Source: DASREM01 sp035652095 (GTDB lineage Bacteria; Acidobacteriota; Terriglobia; Terriglobales; Acidobacteriaceae). Taken from it: a stretch of DNA of 64,000 bases. Positions 16,959 to 25,437 of the stretch are shown in pieces. The stretch lies in the NCBI GenBank assembly GCA_035652095.1, contig DASREM010000013.1:332044-396043 (forward strand), in the 5' to 3' direction. Positions within the stretch are counted from its first letter, which is position 1. The number at the start of each line of letters is the position of its first letter. The position numbers and the translations under genes were made by a program. The notes beneath the pieces are model-generated. The model did no database searches. It was not told where the DNA came from and saw nothing but the letters and a program-made list of their open reading frames with translations.

Positions 16959-18038
16959 ATGGCGCCTTCCAATACAACGGGTCCACCCCGCGTTTCAGTG
17001 ATCGTTCCTGCACGAAATGAGGAAGCCACCCTGGGTCCGTGCCTGCAATCGCTCGTCGAGCAGCAGGGCGTGGCTTTTGAAGTCATCGTAGTGGACGACG
17101 CATCCAGCGACCGCACGCGAGAGATCGCGCAACAGTTCCCCAGCGTCAAAGTTTTGGAAGCGCCCGCCTTGCCCCCCGGTCGCACCGGAAAGAACAACGC
17201 CTTGATTGCCGGAGCCATCTCGGCAAGCGGCGAATGGCTCCTCTTCACCGACGCCGATACCATCCATGCTCCGGGGTCGCTATTGCGCAGTTTGCAGGAA
17301 GCGCAAAGACTCGGGGTCAGCCTGCTTTCGTATTCCCCGCGCCAGGAAGTCCAGGGCATCGTGGAGAAATCCGTGATGCCAGTCATTTTTGCGGAATTGG
17401 CCGCAACCTATCGTCCAGCGCAAGTGAGCGATCCTCTCTCGCCGGCGGCGGCCGCCAACGGACAGTATCTGCTGATCCGGAGAGAAGCCTACACGGCGGT
17501 GGGTGGTCATGCTGCCATTGCCGCTTCCATTCTCGAGGACGTGGCTTTGGCGAGAGCTGTGAAGCGCTCCGGCAGAAAGATATTCTTTCGTTACGGCGCC
17601 GACGCGGTGCGCACGCGCATGTACCGCAGCTTTGCCCAACTGCGCGAGGGATGGACCAAGAACCTGGTACTGCTTTTCCCCGCACCGGGACGATTAGCGG
17701 TGCTCCGCTTTATTGAGTTTCTCTTGATCGCGACCAGCGGAATCTTTCTCTTGCGCGGCTCTCACCGGGAGCGTTTGAAAGTCGTTTTCGCCGCAGTTCT
17801 TCTGATTGCGCTTGGCCTGTTTTGGAAACGAATCCGAAAGGCCCATTTTTCGTGGGACGCAAACTTGCTGGCCCTCTTTGGACTGCCCATCTTCTCCTAC
17901 CTGCTGTTGCGTTCGAAGCTGGCTCACGCCACCGGCAACGTTACCTGGAAGGGAAGACTCTACGCGGGAAAAACCGCGGGATTGCGGGAGGCCACGGCCG
18001 CTCCGGCGCCGGGCTTAGTGGAACACTCCAGATCGTGA
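16959..18038 (+). CDS. membrane-associated family 2 glycosyltransferase (HpnB-like)
   Basis: About 359 residues. The N-terminal GT-A domain has VSVIVPARNEEATLG, the VVDDASSDRT motif, FTDADT (DXD-type nucleotide-sugar site near residue 93) and the acceptor-loop ILEDVALARAVKRSG motif near 190. Membrane helices occur near 250-270, 280-295 and 310-325. This matches polymer/lipid glycosyltransferases such as HpnB, and the acceptor is unknown. A TTG nine bases upstream is an alternative start. The first PTPS gene begins 14 bases after its stop, so it is probably the first gene of the pterin cluster. Confidence 0.85.
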   Translation: MAPSNTTGPPRVSVIVPARNEEATLGPCLQSLVEQQGVAFEVIVVDDASSDRTREIAQQFPSVKVLEAPALPPGRTGKNNALIAGAISASGEWLLFTDADTIHAPGSLLRSLQEAQRLGVSLLSYSPRQEVQGIVEKSVMPVIFAELAATYRPAQVSDPLSPAAAANGQYLLIRREAYTAVGGHAAIAASILEDVALARAVKRSGRKIFFRYGADAVRTRMYRSFAQLREGWTKNLVLLFPAPGRLAVLRFIEFLLIATSGIFLLRGSHRERLKVVFAAVLLIALGLFWKRIRKAHFSWDANLLALFGLPIFSYLLLRSKLAHATGNVTWKGRLYAGKTAGLREATAAPAPGLVEHSRS

Positions 18039-18052
18039 CGAGGTAATGGTAA

Positions 18053-18463
18053 TTGGTTTATTTGACTCGTAAAGCTGAATTTTCTGCGTCGCACTTCTAT
18101 CACAACCCTGCACTCAGTGCGGAAGAGAACCGGCGCATCTTCGGAAAATGCAATAATCCCAACGGCCACGGTCACAACTACACACTCGAGGTCACGGTAA
18201 AGGGCGAGGTGGATCCGCGCTCTGGCTTTGTCGTCGACTTAAAGCAGTTGAAGGAAATTCTTAACCGGGAGGTGCTGGATGCGTTTGACCACCGCTTCCT
18301 CAACAAGGAAGTGCCCGAGTTCTTCAGCCGCATTCCCACCACGGAGAACCTGGCCATCGCAATCTGGCAGCGGCTTGCGCCGAAATTGAAGGCCGCGCAA
18401 CTGCACCGCGTGCGCGTCTACGAGACCCCGGACCTCTTCGTCGATTTCTTTGGTGAAGCATGA
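18053..18463 (+). CDS. 6-pyruvoyl-tetrahydropterin synthase family, animal-type active site
   Basis: 136-residue PTPS/QueD-family enzyme acting on 7,8-dihydroneopterin triphosphate. Zinc ligands are His14, His39 and His41, the last two in NGHGHNY. The catalytic Cys33 lies in GKCNNPNG, the Asp79-His80 pair in FDHRFLN, and the substrate-binding Glu124 in VYET. From memory, the CNNPNGHGHNY block and the Asp-His/Glu arrangement match the animal PTPS pattern more closely than E. coli QueD. Translation starts at TTG with GAGG upstream. The 3' end overlaps the next gene by four bases (ATGA), so the two are translationally coupled. Which product it makes (6-pyruvoyl or 6-carboxy form) needs assay. 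Confidence 0.88.
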   Translation: MVYLTRKAEFSASHFYHNPALSAEENRRIFGKCNNPNGHGHNYTLEVTVKGEVDPRSGFVVDLKQLKEILNREVLDAFDHRFLNKEVPEFFSRIPTTENLAIAIWQRLAPKLKAAQLHRVRVYETPDLFVDFFGEA

Positions 18464-18882
18464 AAGCCCATCTCACCAGGCGCTACCTGTTCTCATCTTC
18501 GCACCGCCTGCATAGCGATGCGCTGTCGCCGCAGGAAAATGTCGAGACCTACGGGAAATGCAACAACCCCCACGGACACGGCCATAACTACTACCTGGAA
18601 GTATCCGTCAGCGGGCAGGTAGACGAAATGACGGGCATGGTTTGTGATCTCGTCGACCTTGATTCCTGCGTGCAAGCCAAGGTACTGGACCGCTTTCACC
18701 TGCAGAATCTCAATACTCTGGATGAATTTGCCGGCGAGGTTCCCACCACCGAGATTCTGTGCGAGGTGATTTTTGAAATATTGCAGCAAAGCTTCAGCAA
18801 GGCGCATCTGGAAAGAGTGAGAATAGAAGAAACCATGCTGAATTCGTTTGATTATGCGGGCGGCGCTGAGATTCGCCGCTAG
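18460..18882 (+). CDS. second PTPS-family protein, divergent active site
   Basis: 140-residue paralogue of the upstream protein. Zinc ligands His15, His40 and His42 and Cys34 (GKCNNPHG) are kept, and a Glu is present in RIEET. The Asp-His catalytic pair is not: ungapped alignment of VLDRFHLQNLN with VLDAFDHRFLN puts His-Leu where Asp-His should be. It may therefore have a different reaction, such as a side-chain cleavage or carboxy-product type, or form a hetero-oligomer with its partner. It overlaps the first PTPS by ATGA and is followed 14 bases later by folE. Confidence 0.88.
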   Translation: MKAHLTRRYLFSSSHRLHSDALSPQENVETYGKCNNPHGHGHNYYLEVSVSGQVDEMTGMVCDLVDLDSCVQAKVLDRFHLQNLNTLDEFAGEVPTTEILCEVIFEILQQSFSKAHLERVRIEETMLNSFDYAGGAEIRR

Positions 18883-18896
18883 GCAGGAATATACCC

Positions 18897-19496
18897 ATGA
18901 AACCATCGGTAGAACCGGCAACAATCACCAGTGCGACATTTGAAGATCTGGTGCGCGAGATGCTCGTCCGCTTGCGCGAAAATCCGGACCGGGAGGGCCT
19001 TATCCGCACTCCCGAGCGCGTGCACAAGGCGTATGACTTTCTCACCAAAGGCTACGAGGAAGATCCCGAAGCTATGCTCAACAAGGCCCTGTTCACCGTG
19101 ACCTATGACGAGATGGTCATTGTCAAAGATGTAGAAATGTTCAGCCTATGTGAGCATCACATGCTTCCGTTTTTCGGGAAAGTGCACGTGGCATACATTC
19201 CGAATGGCAAGGTGATAGGTCTCAGCAAAATTCCGCGCTTAATCGAGATCTTTTCGCGTCGCCTTCAAATCCAGGAGCGCCTTACTACTCAAATTGCCGA
19301 GACTATCCAGAAGACGATTCAACCCCAAGGGGTGGGCGTAGTCATCGAGGCCCGCCACCTCTGCATGATGATGCGCGGGGTGGAGAAGCAGCACTCGGCA
19401 GCGGTCACTTCTTCGATGCTCGGATGTTTTCGTGACGAGCAGGAAACACGTACGGAATTTCTGTCCTTGATCCGCAACCGCGCCAACGGCGTCTAG
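18897..19496 (+). CDS. folE: GTP cyclohydrolase I
   Basis: 199 residues, normal for the family. It converts GTP to 7,8-dihydroneopterin triphosphate, the entry step to folate, tetrahydrobiopterin and (via QueD) queuosine. Zinc ligands are in SLCEHHMLPF (Cys and His) and ARHLCMMMRG (Cys). The GKVHVAYIPNGKVIGLSKI and EKQHSAAVTSSMLGCF blocks are typical. AGGA lies eight bases before the ATG. Its position directly after two PTPS genes and before an SDR suggests that its product feeds a dedicated pterin route here rather than general folate synthesis. Confidence 0.97.
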   Translation: MKPSVEPATITSATFEDLVREMLVRLRENPDREGLIRTPERVHKAYDFLTKGYEEDPEAMLNKALFTVTYDEMVIVKDVEMFSLCEHHMLPFFGKVHVAYIPNGKVIGLSKIPRLIEIFSRRLQIQERLTTQIAETIQKTIQPQGVGVVIEARHLCMMMRGVEKQHSAAVTSSMLGCFRDEQETRTEFLSLIRNRANGV

Positions 19497-19503
19497 AGCC
19501 GGA

Positions 19504-20247
19504 ATGGCGAAGAAATTCAAAATTCAGACTGACAAAGCCCTGAGCGGCAAAGTCGCGCTTGTGACCGGCGCCAACCAGGGAATCGGGTTGGCAATCGCGC
19601 GTGCGTTGGCCGCAAACGGCTGCAACCTGGTCATCACCGGCCGCGATAAGCGCAGGCTGAAGCAGGCGCTTAAGACCCTCGAGAAGGCCGGAGTTGAGGT
19701 GCTGCCTTGCCTCTGTGATGTGCGGGATCCTGAATCCGTGAATGCGCTGGCCATTGCCATCGAGGGGCGTTTTCATCGCCTGGACTTTCTGATCAACAAC
19801 GCCGGCATTGCGCACCCAGGCCGCAAGGTGGACAAACTCCAGTACGAGACCTGGAAGCAGGTCATCGACACCAATCTAAATGGGCTTTTCCTGGTCACGC
19901 ACACCATGCTCCCGCTGATCAGGCGCGGCGGGGCAATCGCAAACAATCTCTCGATTGCGGCAAAGCGGGTTTTTCCCGGATCGTCCGCCTACAACGCGTC
20001 CAAGCACGGAGCACTGGGCTTCACCAATACTTTGCGCGAAGAGTTACGTGGGAAGGGAATCCGCGTCATTGCGATGCTGCCAGGAGCCACCGACACCGCG
20101 ATCTGGGAAACTCTCTGGCCTGAGGCGCCGCGCAAGAAAATGATGTCCGCCGAGACCGTCGCGACGGTGCTGCTGGATGCGCTGCTCCTGCCCAGGGACG
20201 GCACTGCAGAAGAGTTGCTGGTGCTGCCGGGTGCTGGAACCCTTTAG
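19504..20247 (+). CDS. SDR oxidoreductase, last gene of the pterin cluster
   Basis: 247-residue classical short-chain reductase with TGANQGIG (about 22), NNAG (about 99), a Ser in NNLSIAAK and YNASK (about 162-166). It begins seven bases after folE. By position it is a candidate for the sepiapterin-reductase-type step that reduces the 6-pyruvoyl side chain, or for a dihydropteridine-type reductase. Sequence alone does not separate these from general SDRs. The C-terminus lacks the extended substrate loop that I would need to call sepiapterin reductase outright. Confidence 0.82.
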   Translation: MAKKFKIQTDKALSGKVALVTGANQGIGLAIARALAANGCNLVITGRDKRRLKQALKTLEKAGVEVLPCLCDVRDPESVNALAIAIEGRFHRLDFLINNAGIAHPGRKVDKLQYETWKQVIDTNLNGLFLVTHTMLPLIRRGGAIANNLSIAAKRVFPGSSAYNASKHGALGFTNTLREELRGKGIRVIAMLPGATDTAIWETLWPEAPRKKMMSAETVATVLLDALLLPRDGTAEELLVLPGAGTL

Positions 20248-20316
20248 GACCTTTACTCAATCCATCACCGACGTCGCTCCTGAAATGGGGTGGGACCTCA
20301 GGCCTGCTCTAGCCGC

Positions 20317-21030
20317 CTACCAGGTTCCGTAGCGATACCGCCCCGCCCGTCGCGGCAGCAACTTGATGAGCAGAATGCCGGCTACGAAGCCTCCCACGTG
20401 CGCCCAAAACGCCACTCCACCGGTTTGGCTTGTAGTCGCGATTGCTGTGGCTGCTCCGCTTAAGAACTGAAGAAAGAACCAATACCCGAGGACGATCCAT
20501 GCAGGAAGCCACCAGAAGGTGAAAAAGATAATCAACGGCACCAGGGTCAGTACTCGCGCTCGCGGATACAGAATGAAATAGGCTCCCATTACGCCCGCGA
20601 TTGCGCCGCTGGCGCCGACGCTGGGCACCGACGATCCCAAGTTCAAAAGAATATGTGCGATGGAGGCTGCGAATCCGCAGACCAGGTAAAACATGAGATA
20701 TGGGAAGTGTCCCAGATAATCTTCAATGTTATCGCCGAAGATCCACAACACCCACATGTTGCCAATGATATGCAGCCATGAAGCGTGCAGAAACATAGAG
20801 GTCAGAACAGGGAAGAAGGCCTGCGGCAACGTGATCTGAGGGGCCCCCCCTAGTGCGGCCGTCACATGGCTGGGAATCACGCCAAACTCGAACATGATCA
20901 CCGTAAGCGCCCGCTGGCTTTGCAGCCCGATGCTCCACTCCCACAAGAAAATCAGCGTGTTGAGCCCGATCAGGAAATACGTTATGTAGGGGGTGCTGAA
21001 GCGCGGGGTGTCATCGCGAATTGGAATCAT
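20317..21030 (-). CDS. rhomboid family intramembrane serine protease
   Basis: 237 residues with about six membrane helices. The catalytic Ser is in VGASGAIAGVMGAY (about residue 140) and the catalytic His in FWAHVGGFVAG (about 210). The conserved HASWLHIIGNMWVLW helix with His/Asn (about 82-96) stabilises the oxyanion site. Rhomboids cleave single-span membrane proteins inside the bilayer, and the substrate is unknown. The C-terminus is short and basic (RRAGRYRY). It is convergent with the SDR gene and divergent from truB. Confidence 0.93.
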   Translation of the reverse strand: MIPIRDDTPRFSTPYITYFLIGLNTLIFLWEWSIGLQSQRALTVIMFEFGVIPSHVTAALGGAPQITLPQAFFPVLTSMFLHASWLHIIGNMWVLWIFGDNIEDYLGHFPYLMFYLVCGFAASIAHILLNLGSSVPSVGASGAIAGVMGAYFILYPRARVLTLVPLIIFFTFWWLPAWIVLGYWFFLQFLSGAATAIATTSQTGGVAFWAHVGGFVAGILLIKLLPRRAGRYRYGTW

Positions 21031-21156
21031 GCGAGTTTGCCAATCGGGTCAGGGCGAAATTTGATAACTTAGAGTGAAGCCAGCCGCGCCGTTGATGGCC
21101 GCGTCCCCGAACTTCTTACGTTAACAGATTTGAAAGCTGGGAATCCTGAGCCCCAT

Positions 21157-22062
21157 ATGAACGGTGTATTGATCGTCGACAAGCCGGGCGGAATGACGTC
21201 GCATGACGTGGTGAACCGCGTGCGCCGCATTGTAGGCCAGCGCGCCGTCGGGCACCTGGGTACGCTCGATCCCTCCGCGACCGGAATTCTGCCGCTGGTG
21301 CTCGGCAATCTTACCCGGCTGGCGCAGTTCTACACCTCTTCGGAAAAAGACTATGAGGGCGTAATCCGCTTCGGGTTTTCAACAGACACTTACGACGCGG
21401 AAGGCGACCCAACCAGCCCGGCGGTCACAGTTAAAGTATCACTTGATGAAATTCGTGCGCGACTGGGTCACTTCCGGGGCGAGATCCAGCAGCTTCCGCC
21501 GCCATTCTCGGCCAAGAAGATCCAGGGGGTGCCGGCTTACAAGCTCGCTCGCAAGCACAAGGAAGTGCCGCTGAAGCCGGTCACCGTGAATGTGAAAAGC
21601 CTGGAAGTCATCGCTCTCGATGGCGACCGGGCCTACTTCACTGCCAGCGTAGCCTCCGGCACCTACATGCGCTCGATCGCGCACGACCTTGGGCAAGAGA
21701 TGGGCTGCGGTGCTCATCTGGAGTCTCTGCGGCGCACCCGGGTTGCCGAATTCGGGCTTGCTGACAGTCACAGTTTTGAGGAACTCGAACACTCGGCGCG
21801 CTTGGAAACCATGGAAGAGGTCCTTGTGCATCCGCGAAGGCTTTTGCCGGAGCTGCCCAGCGTGACTGCCAACGAAGAGAGTGCCGCCAAAATTCGTAAC
21901 GGACGCGCAGTAAACTTGCCGGAACTCTCCAAGGCGAAGCTGGTGAAGGTATTCTATGGACAAAGGGAACTGATCTGCATTGCAACTCGGGTTGCGGGAA
22001 CCCTGTTTCAACCCAGGATCGTGCTCGCGGAGCCGGCGCCCCAACTTCTATATCGAGGCTAA
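21157..22062 (+). CDS. truB: tRNA pseudouridine(55) synthase
   Basis: Forms pseudouridine 55 in the T-loop of tRNAs. The family start NGVLIVDKPGGMTSHDVV, the catalytic Asp in GHLGTLDPSATGIL (about residue 40), the YEGVIRFG segment and the SGTYMRSIAHDLG block are all present, followed by a C-terminal PUA-like region. I chose the ATG at 21157, where the conserved N-terminus begins. An in-frame TTG at 21130 would add nine residues. A DinB-family gene follows after three bases, so the two are probably co-transcribed. Confidence 0.95.
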   Translation: MNGVLIVDKPGGMTSHDVVNRVRRIVGQRAVGHLGTLDPSATGILPLVLGNLTRLAQFYTSSEKDYEGVIRFGFSTDTYDAEGDPTSPAVTVKVSLDEIRARLGHFRGEIQQLPPPFSAKKIQGVPAYKLARKHKEVPLKPVTVNVKSLEVIALDGDRAYFTASVASGTYMRSIAHDLGQEMGCGAHLESLRRTRVAEFGLADSHSFEELEHSARLETMEEVLVHPRRLLPELPSVTANEESAAKIRNGRAVNLPELSKAKLVKVFYGQRELICIATRVAGTLFQPRIVLAEPAPQLLYRG

Positions 22063-22065
22063 TCA

Positions 22066-22599
22066 ATGAATCTCGCAGCTTTGGCGCTGGCCCCGGAGGC
22101 CAGCGAATATAACCCGTACTACGGTCGCTATATTTCTCTGGTTAAGACCGACAACATCGTCGCGACGCTCGAAACCCAGGTCCAGGAGACCCTGGCCATC
22201 CTCCGGCGGGTGGATGAGTCCAAGGCAAACCACCGTTACGCTCCTGAAAAATGGACGGTGAAAGATGTCCTGGGACACATGTCTGATACTGAGCGCATCT
22301 TCGCTTACCGGGCGTTGCGGATCTCCCGCAATGACAAAACGCCGATCGAGGGCTTCGAACAGGATGACTACGTGCGCTCCGGGCCTTTCTGCAATTGCCG
22401 CTGGAGCGATCTGGTGGACGAATTCGGCGCCATTCGCAGGACCACCGTATTCCTGTTCCGCGGCCTGAGCGAAGAGGCCTGGAGCCGCCGGGGAACCGCC
22501 AGTGACTATGAAGTGAGTGTGCGAGCCCTGGCCCACATCATTGCCGGGCATGAGTTGCATCACCGGAAGGTGTTGAAAGAGAAGTACGGGATCAGCTGA
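22066..22599 (+). CDS. DinB-family putative metal-dependent protein
   Basis: 177 residues. A four-helix bundle of the DinB/YfiT type is indicated by three spaced His ligands: His in VLGHMSDTER (about 70) and the pair in AGHELHH (about 164-168). Related proteins include thiol transferases that use bacillithiol or mycothiol and proteins of unknown function. No substrate can be named. It begins three bases after the truB stop. Confidence 0.85.
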   Translation: MNLAALALAPEASEYNPYYGRYISLVKTDNIVATLETQVQETLAILRRVDESKANHRYAPEKWTVKDVLGHMSDTERIFAYRALRISRNDKTPIEGFEQDDYVRSGPFCNCRWSDLVDEFGAIRRTTVFLFRGLSEEAWSRRGTASDYEVSVRALAHIIAGHELHHRKVLKEKYGIS

Positions 22600-22683
22600 A
22601 AGCTGAAAGAGACGGTTTCGACTGATGCTTCAGCCAGAATCGCAATGTCCGATAACAAGTATTATGTAAAGTGTTGGGCGTGA

Positions 22684-22992
22684 CTATGGCTTAATCGCCT
22701 GCTGTAGTTCTTCCCGAAAGCGCCTGAGCGTTTCCAGCCTCTCGGGCGTTGCCTCGACAATCTGCTCTTTCGCCTGGAACACCTGCCGCCCGTCCTTCTC
22801 AATCAGGACGCCTAAGGCCTCTCCCAGTCTCCATCCGGGAGTGCCCAGTATCTGTAAGCCGTTTGGGTCTGGAACCAGGATCGCGATGCACTGGTCGCGC
22901 ACTATGCCTACGCACTTGGGAAAACGGTCGAAGACCTCGAATTCGAATCCCGCCATGTAGAGGCGTTGCAGTTGCTCGGCGGGATCAGGCAT
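22684..22992 (-). CDS. conserved hypothetical protein
   Basis: 102 residues, acidic, no signal peptide or membrane helix. The middle (PKCVGIVRDQCIAILVPDPNG) is beta-like, and the C-terminus (TPERLETLRRFREELQQA) is a likely amphipathic helix. I do not recognise the family. It is the last gene of a leftward series miaB, bifunctional nuclease, this gene. A hairpin at 23018-23041 lies between it and the nuclease gene. Confidence 0.65.
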   Translation of the reverse strand: MPDPAEQLQRLYMAGFEFEVFDRFPKCVGIVRDQCIAILVPDPNGLQILGTPGWRLGEALGVLIEKDGRQVFQAKEQIVEATPERLETLRRFREELQQAIKP

Positions 22993-23017
22993 TGGAAGTT
23001 GTTTATGTTTTGATTGT

Positions 23018-23041
23018 TGATTGTTGAATGAACAACAATCA
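23018..23041 (-). promoter_or_regulatory. inverted repeat overlapping the nuclease stop codon
   Basis: Nine-base perfect arms TGATTGTTG / CAACAATCA with a six-base loop, preceded by a second TGATTGTTG copy on the plus strand. It has no U-tract, so it is unlikely to be a terminator. It may act as an mRNA-processing or translational hairpin. Confidence 0.4.
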
Positions 23042-23524
23042 CATCTTGTAGCGGCCCATGTCCTCGTCGTTCAGACCTTCCAGCCATTTGCGCAGTTCTT
23101 CGCTGGTGACCCGGTCTGAGACGTTGGCGGCGAGTTTGGAATTCTTCAGCACATCGTCTTCCACGTAAATCGGGCAGTCCACGCGCAGGGCCAACGCCAG
23201 CGCATCCGATGGACGGGAATCGATCGAGATCACCCGTCCCTCCTTCTCCAGCCAGATCACGGCAAAGAAGGTGTCGTCGCGCAGTTCGGTTACCACCACC
23301 TTGTGGACATTCGCATCCAGTCCGACCAGCACGTTCTTGATCAAGTCGTGAGTCATGGGACGCGGAGTGCTGACCTTCTCGATCTCCAGTGCGATGGCGT
23401 TGGCCTCGTAAATTCCCACCCAGATCGGCAGCACCGTGTCGGTCCCAACGTCCTTCAAAATCACGATGGGCATGTTGGTAACCGGGTCCATCATGAGCCC
23501 GCGAATTTTCATCTCCACTTCCAT
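23039..23524 (-). CDS. bifunctional nuclease family protein (DUF151)
   Basis: 161 residues matching the bacterial/plant bifunctional nuclease domain. The blocks PIVILKD, LPIWVGIYEANAIALE, RPMTHDLIKNVL and SIDSRPSDALALALR are characteristic. The family has reported RNase/DNase activity in plants, but the role of bacterial members is unclear. The C-terminal helix (EELRKWLEGLNDEDMGRYKM) resembles the UVR-like tail seen in some members. It lies 21 bases downstream of miaB on the same strand and is probably co-transcribed. Confidence 0.9.
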   Translation of the reverse strand: MEVEMKIRGLMMDPVTNMPIVILKDVGTDTVLPIWVGIYEANAIALEIEKVSTPRPMTHDLIKNVLVGLDANVHKVVVTELRDDTFFAVIWLEKEGRVISIDSRPSDALALALRVDCPIYVEDDVLKNSKLAANVSDRVTSEELRKWLEGLNDEDMGRYKM

Positions 23525-23545
23525 CGTGATCTCCCAATCTGCTCC

Positions 23546-24874
23546 TTATACCACCATTTCGCCCACAAGGCTGTTTGGGAACGTTCCCGTGGTCACTACA
23601 TTGACGTAGCTGCCGGGCACGGGGACTGCACCCTCAACCGCCTTGAAATTCATGACCTTGTTCTGAGAAGTTCGTCCAACCCATTGCTTCCTGGCTTCGT
23701 TCTTCCCTTCAACCATGACTTCCAGGATTTGCCCCAAGTGTTTTCCATTGCGCCGTTTCTGTATGTCCCGCTGCTTTTCTAGCACCACGTTCAAACGCTG
23801 GGCCTTCTCCTCATCGGGAATCGCGTCTTCCATGTTCAGCGCGGGAGTGTTCGGCCGGGGCGAATACTTGAAGCCGAAGACCGCATCGTACTCAACCTCT
23901 TCCAGTAACGAGAGCGTCTCCTGAAATTCCGTTTCCGTTTCTCCCGGGAAGCCGACAATGATGTCGGAGGTCAGACTGATGTCGCGCTTCGCCGCTTTTA
24001 CCCATGAGATGCGCTCCAGGTACTGGTCGCGGGTATAGAGCCTCTGCATGGCATCCAGAACCCGAGTAGACCCGCTCTGCACTGGCAGGTGGACGTGATC
24101 GCAGAGCGTCGGGACCGCATCGATCGCCTCAACGATGTCTCGGCCGAAATCGCGTGGATGCGAAGTGGTGAACCTGACCCGCCGGATCCCTGAAACCTGC
24201 CCGACCTCAGCCAGCAATTCGGCAAACGAGCGCTTCCCTGCCGGATCTTTGTAGGAATTTACGTTCTGCCCGAGCAGTTGAATTTCCGTGTAGCCGAGAT
24301 TCGCCATCTGCCGCGCTTCGGCCAGCACCGAATCCGAAGTCCGGCTCCGCTCTTTCCCTCGAGTAAACGGAACCACGCAATAGGCGCAGAACTTGTCGCA
24401 GCCCTCGATGATGGTGATGTACCCGCGATGAGGATTGGTGCGCGAGGTGAACTCGGTTTCAAAGCATTTGTCAGTCTGGCGGTCGTCGAGCCCCGTCACA
24501 TGCCGTTCGCCGGCCTCGATCTGCACCAGCATCTCGGGAAGGTTGCGGTAGGAGGCCGAACCGCACACCATGGAGACATGCGGCGCGCGCTCGAATATCT
24601 TCTCGCCCTCCTGTTGGGCCACACACCCCAATACTCCGAAGCGCTTGCCTTGCGCCTGCAGTTTCTTGTAGTCGGCGAGGCGATGAAAGACTTTCTGCTC
24701 GGCCTTGTCGCGGATTGAGCAGGTGTTGTAGAGGATCAGCCCCGCCTCCTCGACCGTCTGCACCTGGCGGTACCCCTCCGACACCAGCGTTCCAATGACC
24801 TTCTCCGAGTCATGGACATTCATCTGGCAACCGAAGGTTTCGAGGTAGAAGGTCTTGTCGTGAGCAGGCGCCAT
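23546..24874 (-). CDS. miaB: tRNA-2-methylthio-N6-dimethylallyladenosine synthase
   Basis: 442-residue radical-SAM methylthiotransferase that adds a methylthio group to i6A37 of tRNAs. The N-terminal MTTase domain begins YLETFGCQMNVHDSE with the first cluster-binding Cys, and the others are in YNTCSIRDKA and GCVAQQEG. The radical-SAM CxxxCxxC is in IIEGCDKFCAYCVVPF (about residues 150-165). The C-terminal TRAM domain ends GTFPNSLVGEMV. The partner gene miaA is not in the window. Confidence 0.96.
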   Translation of the reverse strand: MAPAHDKTFYLETFGCQMNVHDSEKVIGTLVSEGYRQVQTVEEAGLILYNTCSIRDKAEQKVFHRLADYKKLQAQGKRFGVLGCVAQQEGEKIFERAPHVSMVCGSASYRNLPEMLVQIEAGERHVTGLDDRQTDKCFETEFTSRTNPHRGYITIIEGCDKFCAYCVVPFTRGKERSRTSDSVLAEARQMANLGYTEIQLLGQNVNSYKDPAGKRSFAELLAEVGQVSGIRRVRFTTSHPRDFGRDIVEAIDAVPTLCDHVHLPVQSGSTRVLDAMQRLYTRDQYLERISWVKAAKRDISLTSDIIVGFPGETETEFQETLSLLEEVEYDAVFGFKYSPRPNTPALNMEDAIPDEEKAQRLNVVLEKQRDIQKRRNGKHLGQILEVMVEGKNEARKQWVGRTSQNKVMNFKAVEGAVPVPGSYVNVVTTGTFPNSLVGEMVV

Positions 24875-24922
24875 CTTCAGCCAAGTATAACGCAGGAATG
24901 AGGCGTACTTGGCGTCGAGCCG

Positions 24923-25414
24923 CTACGATGGGCCCGCATTCCTGGTGTCCACCGTCTCTCCCCTCTCAACAAATGCTTGCATCCAGGCCAGGACGCGTGG
25001 CCAGCCTCCGCCGTAGTTCTTGGCGCCTTCCGGATCTTCCGCAAGCCCGGAGTGACGGATCTTCAGCAGCGTGCCGCCGTTACTCGGGGTTAAATCCCAG
25101 CGGACTTTGCTCTCGCGAAAATCGCGCCAACTTGAACGCCAGGTGTAAATCAGCAGTTTGGGTGGAACGATTTCCAGATACTCGCCTTCGACTTGAAACT
25201 GACCCCCGGCTTCACTCGTGCCCACGCTCTTCCATTTCCCGCCAACCCGCAGGTCTGCTTCCCAATCCACGCAGCGATACATGCCGCTCTGCCCCCACCA
25301 CTGCAAAAGCTGGAGAGGGTCGGTGATGGCTTGATAGACACGCTCGGGCGGAGCCGCAATAAAAATCTCCCCGTGAATTGCATCCTGATCGGGAGTAAGG
25401 GCAAGCGTGGACAT
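24923..25414 (-). CDS. SRPBCC/AHSA1-type protein
   Basis: 163 residues of the START-like SRPBCC fold (activator of Hsp90 ATPase-like). It begins with a strand-helix pattern IFIAAPPERVYQAITDPLQLLQWWG, then a GKWKSVGTSEAGG segment, and ends with a long C-terminal helix (VLAWMQAFVERG). Such proteins bind hydrophobic ligands and often occur with ArsR regulators, as here. The ligand is unknown. AGGAG lies seven bases upstream of the start. It is the last gene of the leftward arsR operon. Confidence 0.88.
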   Translation of the reverse strand: MSTLALTPDQDAIHGEIFIAAPPERVYQAITDPLQLLQWWGQSGMYRCVDWEADLRVGGKWKSVGTSEAGGQFQVEGEYLEIVPPKLLIYTWRSSWRDFRESKVRWDLTPSNGGTLLKIRHSGLAEDPEGAKNYGGGWPRVLAWMQAFVERGETVDTRNAGPS

Positions 25415-25437
25415 GAGCAGTCTCCTATTAATGCGAA

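Noticed and set aside
22622..22683. Possible small RNA or leader after the DinB gene
   Set aside because: Short AT-rich spacer with no stable hairpin or promoter visible.
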